From: Malus domestica
Lineage: Eukaryota; Streptophyta; Magnoliopsida; Rosales; Rosaceae
Assembly (NCBI RefSeq): GCF_042453785.1
Contig: NC_091675.1
Location: forward strand, 4,538,501 to 4,602,500
Direction of reading: 5' to 3'
Length of the DNA stretch: 64,000 nt
This document shows, one piece after another, positions 32,527 through 45,820 of the stretch (position 1 is its first letter; every line of letters begins with the position of its first letter). The notes below the pieces were generated by a model. The model saw nothing but the letters and a program-made list of their open reading frames with translations, was not told the DNA's origin and did not search any database. The position numbers and the translations under genes are program-made.

Positions 32527-33900
32527 TCATTGTATTGTTCTAGTAAGCTTACATTTCGAAATGAATAGTGTAGCGGTGTAATTTAGACTACACAACTTCA
32601 AGAGCTCAGCAGCTCTTTGCTTCAATACAGGATTGCAACCACTTTGAATTACAAGCAGCAGCTTGGCTGCCAAACCCGCCTCTACTGCAAGCGAAGCGCA
32701 TTCGTCTGGCGCGAGCTTGCAGACCGCCCACAAGATCGATAATGCGAGCTGAGTGCAGCTTTCTGAAACCTTCATCAGTAGTCTAACTACACTGGGGATT
32801 GTCTTGGGACAATCTTTCAAAGCCTGCCTTCCCTCGGGAAGTGTTGACAAAACTTCTAGAACATGAAGGGCTATCTCCAAACACTCGTGATTCAAACCGG
32901 GCAAGAGCTCAATCAATTGAGGAACTGCCCCAACGCTCACAACCGAGTTCCTGACCGATTCGTGGGAACAAATTGTCTTGAGCAAACTGAGACCAGGCAA
33001 AACCCCATTAGGGTTCCTTTTATCCTTGACCAATCTCAACAATCCAACCACAAGACTTAAGCTTGAGACATTTTCCGCCTCCAAATCCTTGCCCTCCATC
33101 AAAACCTCAATCAATTTCGTGCAATTGATCTTTGTCTCAATCGATCCCTCGTTCAACATATCAACCATCAACGAAACCTTTGCAGGTTGCATCAGACTCG
33201 TCCTGGACTCTGAACTGAGCTCCAAATTCACAAGAGTCCCAATTGCTTCCGACCCAACGGCGTGCGAAGTGAAAGGACCCAACAGAGAGGAGATCAAGGC
33301 AACACCCCCGTTGTCCACCACTGTGTTCTGAGCGGAAGCATGAGCTGCCACTACCCTTCTGAGCTCCTTGAGAGCTTGAACTCTGGCTTGGCCCTTAACC
33401 TTCTTCAATGTCTCCAAAATCTCCAGAACCCTCCCCTGCACGTCCTCCGACCGCTTCTTCATCGCGACGTACTTCTGCGAAAACCAGCTGCATATCAACT
33501 GGTGAAGGGTATTATTTGGCGTGACTGAATCATCCCAAAGCTCCTGCATTGTTGTGGGGCAAGTGTAGTGCCCCAAAGAGAACCATCTGAGAATGTTCGA
33601 TCTCTCGTAGGTCTGACCCGTGCAAAGGGTCACCGGATCCTGCATTGGCTCCAACGAAATCGGGCAGATGAACACTGAAGGAATCTCAATGGACTCCAGC
33701 TCCTCAATCATCTTCTTCAGATCCAACTTCTCCGCCACAACACCGACTCCGCCACCGCAAATTAACCCGCCTCCGCCGCCCAAAATCCCATCTTTCACCG
33801 CGGTTTCCAGATCTAGAACCTGCCCACCACTGCCTGCATCAAACTTCATCTCCCCACAACTTCTTTTCCACCCAGATGGATGGTACATAAGCAATTTCAA
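32527..33900 (-). CDS. U-box E3 ubiquitin ligase with ARM-like repeats, PUB30/PUB31 type
   Basis: Intronless frame of 457 residues. A Gly-rich N-terminus contains [19 protein letters not shown] and [13 protein letters not shown], both typical of PUB30/PUB31. The U-box spans about residues 73-142: [35 protein letters not shown] and [19 protein letters not shown], with the key Ile, Pro and Trp positions for E2 contact present. From about residue 165 to the end there are helical ARM-like repeats ([34 protein letters not shown]). It transfers ubiquitin to unknown targets; Arabidopsis relatives act in salt-stress signalling. The start at 33900 was taken as the first ATG; the ATG at 33888 (MYHPSG) resembles the start of relatives and is an equal candidate. 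A CT-rich leader with a 31-bp dinucleotide run lies upstream. Confidence 0.93.
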   Translation of the reverse strand: MKLLMYHPSGWKRSCGEMKFDAGSGGQVLDLETAVKDGILGGGGGLICGGGVGVVAEKLDLKKMIEELESIEIPSVFICPISLEPMQDPVTLCTGQTYERSNILRWFSLGHYTCPTTMQELWDDSVTPNNTLHQLICSWFSQKYVAMKKRSEDVQGRVLEILETLKKVKGQARVQALKELRRVVAAHASAQNTVVDNGGVALISSLLGPFTSHAVGSEAIGTLVNLELSSESRTSLMQPAKVSLMVDMLNEGSIETKINCTKLIEVLMEGKDLEAENVSSLSLVVGLLRLVKDKRNPNGVLPGLSLLKTICSHESVRNSVVSVGAVPQLIELLPGLNHECLEIALHVLEVLSTLPEGRQALKDCPKTIPSVVRLLMKVSESCTQLALSILWAVCKLAPDECASLAVEAGLAAKLLLVIQSGCNPVLKQRAAELLKLCSLNYTATLFISKCKLTRTIQ

Positions 33901-34385
33901 AACCCCTTTTTCCCCAAACCAAGAACAAAATCACACAAAACAACAATTGGGTATTTGAGATTTGAACTTCAACACCCCCAAAACCCACAAACACCAGAAA
34001 ACAAGGATTCAACTCGAAGACCAATCTGTCCCATCATGAGATTAAGAAGCGTGCGGCAAAGAAAATCTAGAGAGAGAAGTGTAGATGTGAGAGAGAGGAA
34101 GGAAGAGTTTTTCTCTCTCCTTTACTCTCTTTGGCTAAACCTTCTCATTGACAAATACAAGCAACAAAGACCATCAAAATGCAAAGGGGGTCTCTTTTAT
34201 TTTCTTCCTCCTCCTCTCCCGATTTCTCCTGCTTTATCTGATCTCTTTTTTCTATGGTCAAAACTCAAAAGGCCCACCTTCCTTCTCCTCCTCCACCACC
34301 ACTACCACAACCCATCATTTTCTCATCACCAAATCAAGCAAAATCATCAACTAGTAGCACTAGTAATCTTCCTTCTCCAATACCA

Positions 34386-34388
<3 letters not shown>

Positions 34389-34421
<33 letters not shown>

Positions 34422-34437
34422 CACTCACTCACTCACT
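34389..34437. repeat. CT microsatellite followed by TCAC repeats
   Basis: An uninterrupted CT dinucleotide tract of about 31 bp followed by four TCAC units lies in the likely 5' leader or proximal promoter of the U-box gene. Confidence 0.9.
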
Positions 34438-36393
34438 TCCTCTTCAAGCTCAATAAAAAGTTTGAAATCATAAATAAACCCCCCAGATCAGGGAAAAAGC
34501 TATCAAAAGCAATAAAAAGGTACCAAACTCACTCAAACCACTCAAACCCAAATGACCCAAAAATTAAAAATATAAATCAAATTCCCAGAAAGAATTGAAA
34601 TTTACAAGAAAAAAAAAAAGCTCAGAAGCATACCATTGATAGCGAGTGAGGAAAGAGACGGGAGGGAGAGATAAAAAATAAAGCTACCTTCTTCCGCAGA
34701 GTCTCCCCCACTGCTCCTGCTGGTCTTCTTGTGGGGGCAGGTGACGAAAACCCCCAAAAAATTGTTAATTTTTATTAATTTTTTAAGGAAAATTATGGAT
34801 GTGTGTGTGAGGGCGACCGGGTATAGCCGGTGGCGGCAAGTTCAGGTCTGAGCGACTGTGCACCACACGTGCAGTCATAGCTTCAGTCACAGTAATATGC
34901 CATGTCTGATGATATTTTGTGTTTTATTTTTTGGTATTATTGACATTCAACGTAATTATGCAACCGATGCAAGTTAGGATAAAGGCTCCTTTTGACTGGA
35001 ATATAAAGTATGTTTGACTGATATAAACTACAAATTCATAATACACCTTTTTTATAACTTTTATTTTTAATACCACTAAAATACAGATAAACTACTAAAG
35101 TCTAGTTTGAGATTGCAGTTTCTATTGTGGTTTGAGAATAAACTGCGGTAAAAAAAAGTAAGTGCTTGTTAAGCTATAGTGATAAAAATTATTTTAGCAA
35201 AAAAAATAAGATGGAAATATGATTGTCAATATGAAAGTTTTATTAATTGGTATTGTTCATTGCCTTCAATGAAAAAATGGTTTTTTGAGAAGTATGTACA
35301 GGGTTACTTCTGCTTTCTACTGTTTTGAACTCATTTACCAAACATAATTAATGCCCCAATTTTTTAAAGAACAACTTTTAAAAAGAATTAAGCAACTACA
35401 AACCAACCGTAAAAGTAAAAGAGCATTTAAAGTTGTCCATGAAAAATGACTTGTATGAAACAAAAACATTAAAATAACAATATCTCTAATAAATCATACA
35501 ATATTATGTGAAAAATTTTAAATACGTGACACCATAAAATCCTAAAGAGTAGTTAAGTTATTCTTCTCCACAACTATGATCTAGTCATGTTAGGTATGTC
35601 TCCCATGGTCAGATTCAACCACCTATGACCAGCATTTGCCTAAACTAATATTAGTTGTTTAAAAAAAATATACATACAATTTTTGGAGGAACCCTAAAAA
35701 AAACAATACATACAATTGTTAGAGGAACCCATATAAAATTTTAAGAAAAAGTAGTGGGTGGATGGAATGGTCGGAGAAATATTTTAAGATGATAGACAAT
35801 GTATTAACTTCAGTAGTTTTATTAAATTATAGAAATATTAAATGCCTCATCAAATTTATTAAGTGGGTTTAACTTGTTCATGTTTTTCATACGAATTTCA
35901 TTTTATATTTTCCTTTAATTTAGTTGTTGTCACGTTAGTTGTTATTCAAATTTGAAAGAACAAATAAGAAAATAAGTTGGTGGTGTGCAAATGTTGATAA
36001 ATTAAGTTATGTTTCATAAACTATTATTCATCTAATCCTTCTTTAATTTCGCCCAAACAATATTTATGTATAGAATGAAAAATTTAGGGTTTAGGTATTG
36101 GAATAAAACTATTCAAAGTCTTTTTGTGTTTGAAGATTGAAACCAAAAAGGCCTTGTTGTTAAAGAGATTTTTTAGTGTACCAAGAACACATTTCAATAC
36201 ACTAAATGTAATGATAAAATTGGTTAGAAGCTCGAAAAAAAAATGTCGACCAAGTGCATTATGATACTCGGTGTTTTGAGCAATGTTTTTTGAACACTGA
36301 AAAATTTATCTTGTACTTGACCTTGGAAATTTGGAATATGGAGCTATTTTTGTGTGGGGCCATTGATCATTGATCTAATTTGCAAACCTATTT

Positions 36394-36547
36394 AGGAATT
36401 TTCAAATCGTGTCCGTTCATCGTACATCATACGACTATAAATCATTTTAAATACTTTTATTTAAAATTAAATATGAATAATATCTGACGAAAACTGATTG
36501 CACAATATATAATAAACGAATATTATTTGTAAATCCCCAAAATCCTC
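36394..36547. mobile_element. Small MITE, same family as 45437-45578
   Basis: Shares with the copy at 45437-45578 the stretch TCATAAATCATTTTAAAT..TTAAAATTAAAT.TGAATA.TATCTGA and the closing AATCCTC. The ends are more worn than in the other copy, so the limits are approximate. Confidence 0.65.
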
Positions 36548-38942
36548 ATAAAAATATCCTTCTGGACCCACCACAACATTAAGACTGTTCATTATGTACT
36601 GTAAATAAGAAAATAATATTAGACCAAAAATTAAATAAAAACAAATATAAAGACCAAAAAATTAAATAAAAACACAACAAAAAAGAACGTTATTGGTCAA
36701 ATCTCTACTTCTCAGTCTTCACTCTGATCCACCTTTAAACAATAATACTGCACAAACACAGTTACATACAATAATTAATTAATAATTAATTGTGGCTTAA
36801 TACAGAGAAAAGTGTCTGGGTCTTTGGACGCACAGTTCCCGTGGCCACGTGGGAGCAGGTGATTGGCTGAGATAAAGCAAGTGCTTGAAGATACGCACTC
36901 TCTGCATACTCCCAAAGGACTTGAAAGTTGAAAGTGATCAAACCGGACACCGGAAAGCCAAAAATTGCCGATCGAGGACTCCAAAAAAATGAAATTACAA
37001 AATTTTCCTTTTAATTTGATTTGGTTTCGATTTGTTTTGGACCGAAATTGTAAATTGCAAATCTTTAGACCGCACAAGGAATCAGGATCGGTCAAACGAA
37101 ACTCAGCTGGCAGTCTGCCACTTTATGAAAGCCACGCTCTGGTGGGTCCCGCCCCACGGGGTTCCAGTCCTCCCCCGAACTTCTATGCTTTTATTTATAT
37201 ATATATATTTTTTTTCCTCCCCAGTGAACATGATAAATAGACACTTAGTGTTACTGTCTAGTAATATTTTATTTTATTGTAAGTAACTTTTAGATTCATT
37301 TCTTGTAAAAGCTGAATTTGAACTATATTATTATAGCTAGTCAATTGTGAGACTTAGCTCATTCTCTCGCTCTATTAGCGTATACCTAATTCAAATAAAA
37401 TATAATTACAAAATCACTTAATTCACACACTTAAGTTATTTATTTTTAATCAATTAACAGTATTCGTTTACACTTATATGTAAAAAGAAATATTACAAAA
37501 TTAATAACTAACTCATCATTCACAAAATTTAAATTTAAAATCTTGCACTTATATGTAAAAATAAAAAAAAATTAAAAAAAAAGACATCACTAAACTGTAA
37601 TCCTACTGTATTAGGAAATGCAAGTGGATTATTAACAGTTCATCATAAACTTAGTTCATGATATAAATTTCATTTATTTATGTCAATTATTATGTTGTCT
37701 ACATATGTATTAGGAAATACAAAATATTAGCATGTTTTTTAATCAATGACTTGTGCACTTGTACAAATAATTTGTGCATTTTATTCCACTACAAGTTTTG
37801 CTCACGGTTATGAAGTGATGGTGATGGTCATTAACTTATTTATTATTGCTAGATAAATTTAAATTTTGATATATGTGTAATGAACAGATATAAATGGAAT
37901 TGTGAGCATTACCGCCACTTAAGGGTGATGAGCAAAAAACAATCCTTTTGTTCCACACTTCTATCTTCGTTTATTGACTCCATCGATATGATCCCCACTT
38001 CTTGAAAGAATTGTGGTACATGCACCAAATAAATTAGTGAATTTTATTGATCTAAATGTTGGTTGAACTCATAAGATACAATGATAGTGGTAGATACACC
38101 CACTTTGGACTAGTTAAAATTTATATATTCAGTATTAAAGTTAAGTTATTTGCAGGGTTTGGGTTGATTATTAAATTCCATCGTGGAATTAGAGCTAAGT
38201 TATTTGCATATCGAGCAAAAAAAAAATGTAGAAAACTTTATATCTTTATCGTAAGAGAATTTGGTTGATTTATTTTTTAGAAATGAATCTTAAAATAGTG
38301 ATTTTAAAAATAGACTATGTAGATTATTGAGCACCGTTTTAAAATTGTAACGTAAAACAACCGTAATAACAAAATTTTATCCCACTAAGTGAAAGACTAT
38401 ATAAATCCTTGATTTTGCGCCAAGTCTGTTAACTCCAAGACCATGTATTTCCTTACAGTTATTTTTTTTTCCAAGTCTTTTTTTCTGGCAAATATCATAT
38501 TGGAGTGTTGAGATTTCATGAGTCGTAATGAAACTGCATCATGCATTATATCTACATGAAAGAGATCCTCTTCGGATCTCTTCCTCCAAAACTCACAGAT
38601 CAAGTAATTTGAACCTTTGAAATTTGATCCAACGACTAAAAATAAAAAAGTTAGTAAAAACATTTAAAAGTTATAATAATTTTTTACCGTTAAATCAAAT
38701 TTCAAGAATCCGGATCACTTGATCAGTATACTTTGAAAGAAGAGATACGATCTCTTTCTATATCTACAAATAGCGTAAGACGGTAGCGGACTGCCTTGCC
38801 GATCGTTTGTTTTTGGGCTTTAGCACCGTTTATCACCAAAAAAAAAAAGAAAAAAAGAAAAAAGAAGAGAGAAAATCAACCAAATTCTTTTGATGTTAAG
38901 CCCACTGAAGCCCAACTTTAGCCCACTTCTCCTACGTCGCTT

Positions 38943-38960
38943 AAACCCCTAAAACCCTAA
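38943..38960 (+). promoter_or_regulatory. Telo-box-like motifs before the UTP6 gene
   Basis: Two AAACCCTAA-like words stand side by side just before the likely transcription start. Telo-boxes (AAACCCTA) are known to be enriched in promoters of plant ribosomal and nucleolar genes, which suits UTP6. The motif is short and the link is by context. Confidence 0.4.
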
Positions 38961-39540
38961 AAGAAACATTTTTTATTTTTTCATTAAAAAGAAAAAAAAA
39001 GCTCAATCCCTAGGCGTGTCTTCTCGATCGATTTTCTACCTCAGCACTCAGCAGCACTCGGTTCCATTGCAGTCTCTGTGCAGCTAACAGGTACGTATGT
39101 AATTTTCTCAGCTCATTGCATTCATTTTCTTCTCCCTGACCAAGAAATTTGATTTTTTGGTGATTTATGAGCGGCTGGTTCTTTCCTGTTTAAGCTAAAG
39201 ATCGTAAATTTACTTTAAAGTTTTTGAAATTTATTTTAGGGACTGTAAATTTTGGGTTCGATTCCGGTAGTCCACTCACTTAGTTAAACTTAGACAGTAA
39301 GATTTAAGTTCTGGGAATTGAAATTGTGTTTTTAAAATTAGGGTTTTGAATTTGGGGGTTCTGGGTAGAATGCTTATTGTAGTAAACCGACATGTAGCTC
39401 AACAATTTTACGAAGCTGCCACTTTGTTTGTTACCAGCTCTCATGTTGAGAAAGTAGATAAGAGGTATTGTTATTTGTCATTGACATGAATTTATATTCC
39501 CAGTTGGTCCGGCAGTCGACTCTGTTAGCCGTAAGCAAAA

Positions 39541-42244
39541 ATGGCGGATGTGGTCCAGTACCGGATGGAGCGTATGCTCCCGGAGTTGGACGACCTGGAG
39601 AAGGAGGAACTATTCACGAGACGTGAGCTTGCTGAGATTGTCAAGCAGCGTCGCAATTTTGAATTCCGGCTCAAGCGGCCGAGCCCACTCAAGGAGGACT
39701 ACCTTGCCTACATTGACTACGAGACTAAGGTCGACAAGCTAAGGTGCTTGAGGAAAAAGGCAAAGTTGCCTGAGCGGGAAGATAATGAGGAGACGAAGAT
39801 GAAGAAAAAGAGGAAGAGGAAGTCGGTTTCGGACTTTGCTGGTGTCAGGAGGATTCTTGATATTTATAGGCTTGCCGTCACCAGGTTCACTGGCGATCTT
39901 GAACTCTGGTTTCGCTACCTAGACTTTTGTAAAGAGCGACGAAATGGTAGGATCAAGGAGGTAATTGTTACCGAGTGAATTTAACTTAAAAGTTAAGTGT
40001 TGATTACTGCATTTAAACTTGTTTCGGTAGATTTATTTTTATTTCGGATTTGGGATTGTTCTGTAGGTCTTGAATAAGGTAATCGGGTTTCATTCCAAGC
40101 AGCCATCTGTTTGGATATATAAAGCTGCTTGGGAATTTGACAACTACTCAAATGTCGAAGCTGCCCGTAATACAATGCTACAGGGGTTGAGATTTTGCAA
40201 AAATTCAGAAGATCTTTGGATAGAGTATCTTCGGATGGAACTCACATTCCTTAATAAACTAAAGGCTCGGAAGGTTGCTCTTGGAGAGGATGAGGGCAGT
40301 CTGGTTCGTGATAAGATTAGTGCTGATGAGCAACAATGGAAAAGTGAAAACAAAGATTTATACATGCCTCTCAATGAAGAAAGAGAAAATGATGATAATA
40401 ATGAAGGGTCAGATATCGAAGAAAGCAAGTCAACGAAGAAAGTTGATAAGTTAGAAGAGGTAGGTTTTGGCGTGATAAAAACCATATACAGTGAAGCAGT
40501 TAAATCTCTTCCCTCTAGCTTTACCCTGAGAAAGCGGTTTTTGGAGATCTTGGAACCTATCAACTTGGCTAAGTCTGGGGAAATGCGTGAGGAAGTACTA
40601 AGTGACATGAAGAGAGACTTCTCAACAGAACCAGAGTATTGGGATTGGCTTGCTAAATTCGAATACAGTCCTGCAAGTACACAGGAGGAGATGAGTGAAG
40701 AAATCACATTTTCTCATATTGGAAAAGCCATTCAGGTATTAAATGCATGCATCACCGACTAAATCCTGTAGTACTAGAATTGTTTATTTAGTCTTCTATT
40801 GAATAATTGGTCAACACCTATGCTTTGTTTTGAAACTGAATTAGATTCCGTTTGTATATATCTTATGTCCCTATCTATAATTGTTTGACAAATAAAATGG
40901 ATGTCATGCTGTGGGTAGGTCTACGAGGATGCCATAAAAGTTTTGCCTTCGGCCATAATGTTCAAGCACTATGCAAAGTTTCTGATGGGTACTGTAGCTC
41001 TTCTAATAGGAGACAACAAGCCTTCTCTAGACAATCAATCTGCTAGTTATATATCACATCTTTTGGGCCTTTACCAAAAGGCTGATACAATCGGGTTCAC
41101 TAATGAGGAACTTGCCTGTGAGCATATCTCAATTTATTTGCAACTTGGAAGAGTGGATGAAGCTCGGAAACTGGCACAAAATCTTTGTTGCGGAAAATTT
41201 CCGAATTCAGCAAAGGTACGGGTATTATGGGCCTCGATTGAAATGAAGCACTTCACAAGGGATCTTATTTCTCCGAGCAAAGATACGCTGCTATCGATCT
41301 TTGAACTTGTAAAAGATGGTTTGACAAGACTGTCCATTTCAGAAGCTGAGAGCTTGTGGGTAATGGTATGTTATCTATACATTTCAATTTGATGAACTCC
41401 AACTATGATTGTAATTACCAACTGTGAGTAATTACCAATTATCTTGGTGAGAACAGTTTTAACGTTACCACATAATGCAGGCCCTTAAATTCTTTGCCAG
41501 TCAAAAACATTATTTTGACATGTTGGTTGAGGTTGCTGTTACATCGTTAATTGAATATCGTGGCAGTGATGAAGGATTTTCCCTCTCTTCTGTTATTGTT
41601 AATTTTGTTCTTCAAAAAGATGGAATTGCACATGCTAGAGAGATGTATAAGCGGTAGGCCCTTTCTTCCATTATTATATTTCATCTTAGATTATGCAGTT
41701 TTCTTACAAAGAAGTGTCTAAGCTTGTATCAGTTGAATTTCAGCTTTACCGGCTTACCACGCCCTGGGCTAGTTCTATATAGGACCTGCATTGAATTGGA
41801 AACAAACCTTGCATCAAATGGTGATAAAACTGGTCTTGAAAATGCCCGGAAGTTGTATTTTTCTGCACTACAGACTTACGACCAAGATTCAAGCCTGTGG
41901 CGAGATTTCTGGCTTATGGAGACCAAGGTGAGATTTCCTCTGGCTTATGCAAGCATCTCTAGAATCTAGAAAAACTGCAATTTCCTTTTGTAACAAGAAG
42001 GCTACTTTTCTTTTTCCAGATTGTTTTCTTGGACATAATTAAGCAAATGAATTGCGATTCTGCGAACGACACTATTGTTTTGTTCTAGTTTGTAATCCGA
42101 TATCAGGACTTGCTTAATCTACTAAAGACCTTCTTTCTTTCCTCAAATTTACAGATGGGAACATCAAAGACAGCTTCTGATGTATCTTGGCGTGCGCGCA
42201 AGACACTAAAAGACAGTAGTGCACTTTCGTTGCCAGATTTGTGA
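39541..42244 (+). CDS. UTP6: U3 snoRNA-associated protein 6 (UTP6) homolog
   Basis: Six exons: 39541-39960, 40067-40735, 40919-41365, 41481-41653, 41744-41927, 42155-42244; total 660 residues, all junctions in frame. The N-terminus MADVVQYRMERMLPELDDLE, then LFTRRELAEIVKQRR and FEFRLKRPSPLKEDYLAYID are the conserved UTP6 domain (residues 1-80). Basic patch KMKKKRKRKS follows at about 91. The rest consists of half-a-TPR (HAT) repeats: LELWFRYLDFC, PSVWIYKAAWEFD, SEDLWIEYLRMEL, EYWDWLAKFEY. UTP6 is a component of the small-subunit processome that handles 18S rRNA precursors in the nucleolus. Length fits the family (about 600-670). Telo-box-like motifs and a leader intron precede it. No defects seen. 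Confidence 0.95.
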
Positions 42245-42577
42245 TAATAGTAATGCAGAGTGCTCTTCAATTGTAACTTGTAAGCCTTTGAATTTAGTTG
42301 TTTCTTCTGTCAGTATTCATTGAATTTAGTTTTATAGGCAAATAATTCATACTTTTATCTCATGTCAACAGAATTGAGTAAAATAGTTATAAATTCAGTT
42401 TTTACAGTAAAAATGTTATTGCCTGAATGATTGCAGCAATCTCTTGCCTTGTGAATAATTGCTCCAGGTCGTCCAACTCCATCAATTTCAATATTCCATG
42501 TTCGTGGCCAGTTGAAGGCGATGGAGCGGTGACGTCCGAAATAGAAGAATAGCTAGTATCCCCACATAACCATTCAT
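42245..42577. other. Convergent 3' flanks of UTP6 and the LCAT-like gene
   Basis: 333 bp between two stop codons on opposite strands; it must hold both 3' untranslated ends. Nothing else seen. Confidence 0.6.
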
Positions 42578-44598
42578 TCATTGAACGCTTACATTCTCAA
42601 CAAAACTTAACTGGGAATTAATACCAGAAATTTCCCTAACTATTTCATCAAGTGCATCTTCATCTTTGAGCATTGCTGTATGAGACACTCCCGGAACTCT
42701 GATCGTTTTCAGAGTTTGATTTTTCGTATCGGACCACAGAGATTCATGTGCCAACAGGCTCACCATGTTCACAGTCCCATCTCCATCCCCGTAAACAATC
42801 TCAGGCTGCTCATCGAAACTGTTGCTTCCATAGAACAAAGTCTCTGCTGTCTTCACACCACTTCCAACAACACAAGTAATAGGCACCCCAGGAGCTACCA
42901 GCTCCTCCATTAAACCCAAAACCCTAGTTTTATAAGGATGAACACCTTCTCCAAATCCAATGTCGTCAAGAAATCTTGGAACATCGGAGGCCGAATATGT
43001 TGCATTTGGGGTGATCACAAGCAGGTTTTTCCGACCGAATATTTCAGGATTCGGCATCAGCCAAAGGTTGCTCTCTGAGCTCCTTTGCTCCCCCCTTACC
43101 AGCAACGGATCCACCAACGGGACTCCTAGAGTGTTTCCTGAAGCAAACGTGAGCATTTCATCCACAGTGCCACCCCACGGCGCGCAGAGTGCAACCAAGT
43201 GTTTGATGAATTTTCGCCGCCAAGACGGCGGGTTTCGGTTGAGGAGTTGGAGAGCAAAGAGGCCACCTAAGCTGTGTGACACAAGTATGACTGGCTTTCC
43301 TCCGTTGGAAGTGCTTGCATTTTCTACCAAATGTGTTAGGTCTTGTAAAAACTTGGAGCCGACGTGGCATGGGTGGCCTTCTGGTGCCAAACCATATCGA
43401 AAATCGTATGGAGCTCCGAACAGGGTTTCATCATTGACATATCCAATCTTCTCCAATGATTCCACTAGTGGTGCCATGTATCCTGTGATGTGCCTATATA
43501 TATAAAAATGTAGCTAGCCACTATTAGTGCAAACACAACTAATTTTAATTTGCATAAATACCATCTAGATTCTTAAGGGTGTGTATACACCTCCCATAGA
43601 ATTATGTTCTGCCAAATTTACCACTTAAAGACTATTTTTAGTGTGAATGTACCGCATAGCGCATACATGAGTAATTTTTAGTTAAATTTTCGCCACTCCA
43701 TGATTTTAAATGTTTAGGTGAATAACTGTGTTGATTAAAGCTAATCGGAACAACAAAATTGTTGTGTTGAAGTTATTTTGTTTCTGTTGTTCCCACGAGC
43801 TTTAGTAAGCACTATTCTTATTTTCAAATCGTTTATGAGTCATGGAATGACAAAAATTTCCATTTACACGACATATAATGTGTTTCAGTGAGATTTCTTT
43901 ATAGATAAAGTACGTTCACATTTAAAGTGTCCGAACGGTAAATTATGACAAATAAACTTTCTAGTGTTATTTGTGCACAACCGTAACAACCTAAGTGGTA
44001 TCATCTTGCAATTTTCCTAAAATATAGTATCTTATATCTAATATGTTATATTGTCAGACCGTCCATCTAAGTAACCAATCAATCATTCTTTAGACTCTAA
44101 ACCTTCAAACAAGTATAAATTCATCAGTTCTTAAAACCATTTGCTGTAAAAAAAAAATGCAGAAGGGCACCCAGTTATGAAACAACACGAAGTTATAGCT
44201 TACTTGAGACGGGGATCAAGGTAGAGAAGTGACTCGGTGGAACCAAAGTGAGGGACCCTAGTCTGGACCCCAGGGGCATTGTGGTAATCATCGGAAACTG
44301 CGTCGTAATAAAGCGTCATTCGCTGAGCAAAACAGCTGGTGAACGGAGCAATGAGGACGGTCGGGTCGAACCACAGCCTGAACCAGCCGTCCTTCTTCTT
44401 CTGAAACGGGTACCAACGGTTGCATAACAGACCGGAGGGCTTGTAGTCGTTGGTTAACCGAGCTTCCAGCTGGTTCCCGCCATTCCCAGGTATTAAGATC
44501 AGAGGGTGGAGGTTGGTAGTTCCTGCCTGACACTTGTACAGCATCAAAACCATTGATGAGAACACCAGCAACAGTTTCAATCCTCGTGGTGGCTTCAT
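42578..44598 (-). CDS. Lecithin-cholesterol acyltransferase-like protein (LCAT1 type)
   Basis: Two exons, 44598-44204 and 43493-42578, with a 710-bp intron; 436 residues. Residues 1-25 are a signal peptide or anchor (LKLLLVFSSMVLMLYKCQAG). Conserved HPLILIPGNGGNQLEARL opens the hydrolase fold. The catalytic triad is visible: Ser in VSHSLGG (about residue 206), Asp in YGDGDGTVN (about 368-370) and His in GVSHTAML (about 403). Family members move or release acyl groups from phospholipids or sterols; the Arabidopsis LCAT-like 1 clade fits best (length 432, same two-exon shape as I recall). The product should enter the secretory path. The gene converges with UTP6. Confidence 0.93.
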
Positions 44599-45714
44599 GA
44601 TTTGGTTCTCTGGTCTGATGTTTTGGATTTGGCTGTCATCTTGTTCGGGACCTTGGGTTATAGATAATGTGCATAGTATCTTGCTCTGCTAGAAGTTTGT
44701 GGTTGAGAATGAGATAACGTAATGCATGCATATTCTTCTTGTTTGGGGGAGCATAGATAAAGATATTTATAGTGGGCATGATACATCACCATTTACACTT
44801 ACGTTGAATTTTAGCTATTAGTTTTATTTGATTTTTCAATTCAATGGCTAATAACAAAGAGGGGTGTGCAAAAAACTAAAAAAAAAGTGTGAAAATCACT
44901 TCTCATTACACAAAGTCAGATTAAAGATCTTAAGTTCAATTTTTCTTGCACTGAAATTTTAGATGATTTTTCTTTTTCTTTCATTTTATTATTAAAATTA
45001 GGCATACTGGTTCAAATTAGTTCGTATCCCTTTTTCCGAGTTTAAACTAATTTGAAACATCATTTGCATATAGAATTCAAAAACTATAGTCGAACTAAAT
45101 TCATTAATTAGGAGTCGCGCTTGTCAACACAGTCCTTTTGCAGTGACTCATTGTAAAAATGTACAAAAACTCACGTCCAACAAACGGACCCAAGACAGAT
45201 GAAAAGCCCAAACCTACGCCGTTTGCCAAAAAAAAAAGAAAGAAGCCCAAACCTACGCCCATGACAGGCTTTGGAGGGAAAACTCAGACTTGGCATCGCA
45301 TTTAGCATGTGCTACCGAGCAGAAGCAAACCGAGACCGAACCCAGTCACTGCCTTCAAACCGCCACTGACTACTATCCAGGTGTCACGAAGTAAAGTGAA
45401 GAGAGCAATAGACAGATGAAGGGCTCCAAATCGAATGAGGATCCTGGGATCCTCAAATCGTACGGTCATAAATCATTTTAAATTTTTTTACTTAAAATTA
45501 AATGTGAATAGTATCTGATGAAAATTGATTGTACGATGTACGATAAACAAATAGGATTTGATGATCCTTAGAATCCTCACAAAAAGTTGAGTATCTGGAG
45601 AGAATCCTCATTCCTCCAAATCTTACGTGAAAGCAGAGGATGACATCATGACCTAATCGAAGGGCAATCGTCAACACACTTGCCGACTTCTATATAAGAG
45701 AAGAAGGAAAACCT
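44599..45714. other. LCAT-like gene promoter and spacer with one MITE
   Basis: 44599-44800 is the leader and promoter of the minus-strand gene (TATA-like TATAAATATC on the minus strand near 44764-44773). The rest is AT-rich; a MITE lies at 45437-45578. No genes. Confidence 0.5.
45437..45578. mobile_element. Small MITE, 142 bp
   Basis: Inverted ends GAGGATCCTGGGATCCTCAA and (reverse complement) GAGGATTCTAAGGATCATCA. The interior contains the TCATAAATCATTTTAAAT motif shared with 36394-36547. The target-site repeat was not clear. Confidence 0.7.
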
Positions 45715-45820
45715 GGTTAAGCAAGGTTTCGAGTTCGAGCCATGCGAATGAAGAAGCCAACATTGGGAGAGCTTAACCCCCAAGTAGGGTCCGACCCGGC
45801 TTGAGGGATTAATCCTTACC

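Larger units (their letters stand above)
33901..39540. other. Long spacer with PUB and UTP6 promoters
   Basis: 33901-34750 is the leader and promoter of the minus-strand U-box gene, rich in CT on the plus strand. 34750-38850 is AT-rich and without recognisable genes; it contains a MITE at 36394-36547 and stretches with repeated AAATTT-type simple sequence. 38930-39540 is the promoter and leader of the UTP6 gene (+), with a probable leader intron from AACAG|GTACGTATG (about 39091) to TTCCCAG (about 39502). AAACCCTAA motifs at 38945-38960 are telo-box-like and are common before ribosome-biogenesis genes. Confidence 0.5.

Noticed and set aside
36775-37286. Overlapping frames of 84 to 106 codons on both strands.
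   Set aside because: No family likeness, biased composition and no splice partners; treated as spacer.
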